Source of the DNA: Candidatus Dechloromonas phosphorivorans
GTDB lineage: Bacteria; Pseudomonadota; Gammaproteobacteria; Burkholderiales; Rhodocyclaceae
Length of the DNA stretch: 64,000 bases
Assembly: GCA_016709495.1 (NCBI GenBank)
Contig: JADJMS010000047.1
Location: forward strand, 358,079 to 422,078
Direction of reading: 5' to 3'
Shown in pieces: positions 62,512 to 64,000 of the stretch (position 1 is the first letter of the stretch; each line of letters starts with the position of its first letter). The position numbers and the translations under genes are program-made. Under the pieces are notes generated by a model, which saw only the letters and a program-made list of their open reading frames with translations, was not told where the DNA came from and ran no database searches.

Positions 62512-63670
62512 CAGAAGCCGATGCGCACGGCGCGCGAGGTAAAGAAATGCCGGAAGGACTATCAGCCGCAACTTAGCCTGTTCGGCAAAAGTTGTCGGTT
62601 GTGGATGACTACCTTTTGTTATCACGCGCCGAGAGCCAGACGTTTTGCCACGCGGCGCAAACTCCATGTGCAGATGCTCTTGCTCCGGCTGAAAGCACGG
62701 ACCACCTTACCGGCCAGCGTGTCAATCACATCCATTTTGCCGTTATCGGGGAAGGCGAATTGACTCCAGACCTGCCGCCCGTCTGGCCGCGCCATGACGA
62801 ACACCGGCTGGCCGCGCACTGCAATGCAGCCGACTTCCTTCCAAGTCGCCACATCAACCGCCATTAGCACTTCATGCCGACCAATCGCCGGCAGATAGGC
62901 TTTGCCCTGCGCCACTGACCTCAGCCGCGCAGGTGCGGCATCTTGAACACGGGCAGCTTTCCTGACCGCGCCCGTAGTTTTCGAGAATCTTGCGCGCGCC
63001 TTTTTCCGGTTGCCAGAGGTCAGCAGGCGACGCCATCTTTCGACGAACAAGCCGGCCAGATAATGGCGGCCATCCGGCGTTACCAGCCCGTCGTAGGGTG
63101 GCAGGCCGGCGGGTAGCGCTGCGTCTTCGGCTGTTTCCCGGATTGCTGGAAATCGGTAACCCAGATTTCCCGCCGCCTCGAACAGGGCGTAGGCAAACTT
63201 GTTGCCCACACATCAGCCAGGCCAACCACTCTCGAGAACTTGCCCGGCGCGTATTCCGCCGGTACATTTCTGGAAAGCAACTCCAGCGTTTCCGCATCAA
63301 ACGCCTTGATGCCGCCCGGGTGTAGTTCCGCGCCACAACAATGCGGCCATCCTGCGAAATCGAGCCGCCGATGGCGTTGCCGGACTGGATGATGCGTTTG
63401 ACGATTTTCGCTTCAAGCAGATCAATTTTGGTCAGCCCGCCATCGCGGCCAAAGATGAAGGCGTAGCGGCCATCGCGGGAATAGACGGCGGAGGCATGCG
63501 AAAGATCGCCCAACCCATCGATACGTGCGTAAGCAGTTTATGAACCGGTATTGACCAGCGGGACGCGACCGGTGGCGCCGACGATCAGCCCAAGACTGCC
63601 GGTGCCTTTCAGCTGCGGACCAGCGCGGCGGCTGTAACAGGCCCAGGAGGAAAGTCAGAAAAATTCGCAT
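62511..63670 (-). CDS. nirF: Heme d1 biosynthesis protein NirF, frameshifted
   Basis: NirF is a periplasmic or membrane-attached beta-propeller dehydrogenase for the last steps of heme d1 synthesis. From ATG 63670 it has MRIFLTFLLGL (signal), then in several frames: GDLSHASAVYSRDGRYAFIF, GRDGGLTKIDL, GGSISQDGRIVVARNYTPGG, SEVPAEYAPGKFSRVVGLAD, GLVTPDGRHYLAGLF, VAQGKAYLPAIGRHEVLM, GQPVFVMARPDGRQVW and FAFPDNGKMDVIDTLAGKVV. With one restored T it ends GIFFTSRAVRIGF. The stop overlaps the nirD start (TGATG). The length is about 386 residues, as in the family. Confidence 0.88.
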
Positions 63671-63677
63671 TGCGCCC

Positions 63678-64000
63678 TCAGTGCGGGAATCTCAAGGTCA
63701 TCAGTTTATCGACAATCCAGCTGGCCTCGGTTTCCGGAGACGAACTGTTTCCAGCCGGTGGCATCGGCGTACCGGGGCGGCCATAATAAATCGTCGCCGC
63801 CAAGCCTTCGGCCGGTTTGTCCTTCATCGTTGCGGGAACAGCGCCGGGCCAAGCCCACCCTGCAAGGTCAAGTGCCGTGGCAGGAGCCGCAATCCCAAGG
63901 GACCAGGCCGCACCAGCTCTTTTTGTCGCGCGACATCCGGTTCAGCGCAACGCTTTGGCCTGTACCTGCAATTGTTACGGTCAACGCAAAAAAGGGCAAA
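63678..64000 (-). CDS. nirC: Cytochrome c55X-type NirC, frameshifted, N-terminus beyond window
   Basis: This is a small periplasmic c-type cytochrome, part of nir clusters and implicated as redox partner in nitrite reductase maturation. Visible on the minus strand are a hydrophobic signal (LPFFALTVTIAGTGQSVAL), the heme motif CGSCH, LQGGLGPALLPATMKDKPAE, GLAATIYYGRPGTPMPP, and FVSETEASWIVDKLM with methionine ligands. It stops at 63678. At least two single-base changes are needed. The start lies past position 64000. The next gene, nirF, starts eight bases later. The 13-mer motif codes LTVT in the signal peptide. Confidence 0.8.
63973..63985 (+). repeat. 13-mer dispersed motif, copy in the nirC signal sequence
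   Basis: TGTTACGGTCAAC, exact, followed by GCAAAAAAGGGC, which matches the CAAAAACGG flank of the 45-bp element. On the sense strand it codes Leu-Thr-Val-Thr in a signal peptide, a region that tolerates such sequence. Confidence 0.8.

Noticed and set aside
1..64000. tRNA, rRNA, CRISPR arrays, insertion sequences or prophage genes
   Set aside because: I looked for T-loop motifs, regularly spaced repeats, transposase or integrase motifs and phage genes and found none that held up.

Overview
The window looks like chromosomal DNA of a betaproteobacterium, most likely from the Rhodocyclales (Dechloromonas/Azonexus-like). The reasons are the gene order (fimV, truA, trpF, trpB, trpA, accD, folC, SPOR gene, cvpA, purF, metZ in one block), the grpE-dnaK-dnaJ cluster with a sigma-32 promoter, leuCDB-asd next to fimV, and a heme d1 (denitrification) cluster. 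GC content is mid-fifties by eye. The one clear exception is an AT-richer patch at about 59.0-60.5 kb. I found no rRNA, tRNA, CRISPR array, prophage or intact insertion sequence.

Layout. 0-6 kb: truncated PAS sensor kinase, dapB and bamE; fur and a GDT1-type cation exporter gene on the other strand; recN and nadK. 6-12 kb: hrcA, hemH, a TrxC-type thioredoxin, a chemoreceptor with a c-heme motif, and a Ser/Thr kinase fused to a cNMP-binding domain. 12-22 kb: grpE-dnaK-dnaJ, an amino-acid-type ABC binding protein, cysS, a TPR protein paired with an L,D-transpeptidase, ppiA, ppiB. 22-27 kb: lpxH, recQ, rhlE, metZ. 27-45 kb: a long minus-strand biosynthetic block (purF, cvpA, SPOR, folC, accD, trpA, trpB, trpF, truA, an EcfT-like membrane protein, fimV, asd, leuB, leuD, leuC, an MFS carrier). 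45-53 kb: a DUF465-type protein, aroC, a CBS protein, an MscS channel, an RsmB-type methyltransferase, a DUF3108 protein, purN, a lipoprotein, dedA. 53-59 kb: mutL, an ECF sigma/anti-sigma/catalase-like/lipoprotein operon, and a tandem HD/HD-GYP phosphodiesterase. 59-60.5 kb: a low-GC patch with a broken membrane protein. 60.6-64 kb: nirC-nirF-nirD(L)-nirG-nirH, for heme d1 of cytochrome cd1 nitrite reductase.

Two points matter for any reader. First, many conserved housekeeping genes are each interrupted by a one-base indel, nearly always a deletion and mostly in or next to a short homopolymer. Examples are dapB, hemH, cysS, ppiB, lpxH, recQ, rhlE, metZ, folC, trpA and mutL. The density is much higher in the nir cluster. 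This points to sequence error rather than gene death, so I annotate these as single genes with a frameshift.

Second, the window carries a dispersed repeat. A 13-mer, TGTTRCGGTCRAC, occurs ten times exactly in 64 kb, both inside genes (often coding STATN, STVT or LTVT) and at hairpins. A related element of about 45 bp shares its CGGTCRAC core and occurs four times: at the recN 3' end, at the terminator after the ABC binding protein gene, and in frame in the linkers of mutL and an anti-sigma factor. The behaviour resembles DNA-uptake-type signals or Rickettsia-style in-frame palindromic elements. This is the most novel signal I see.
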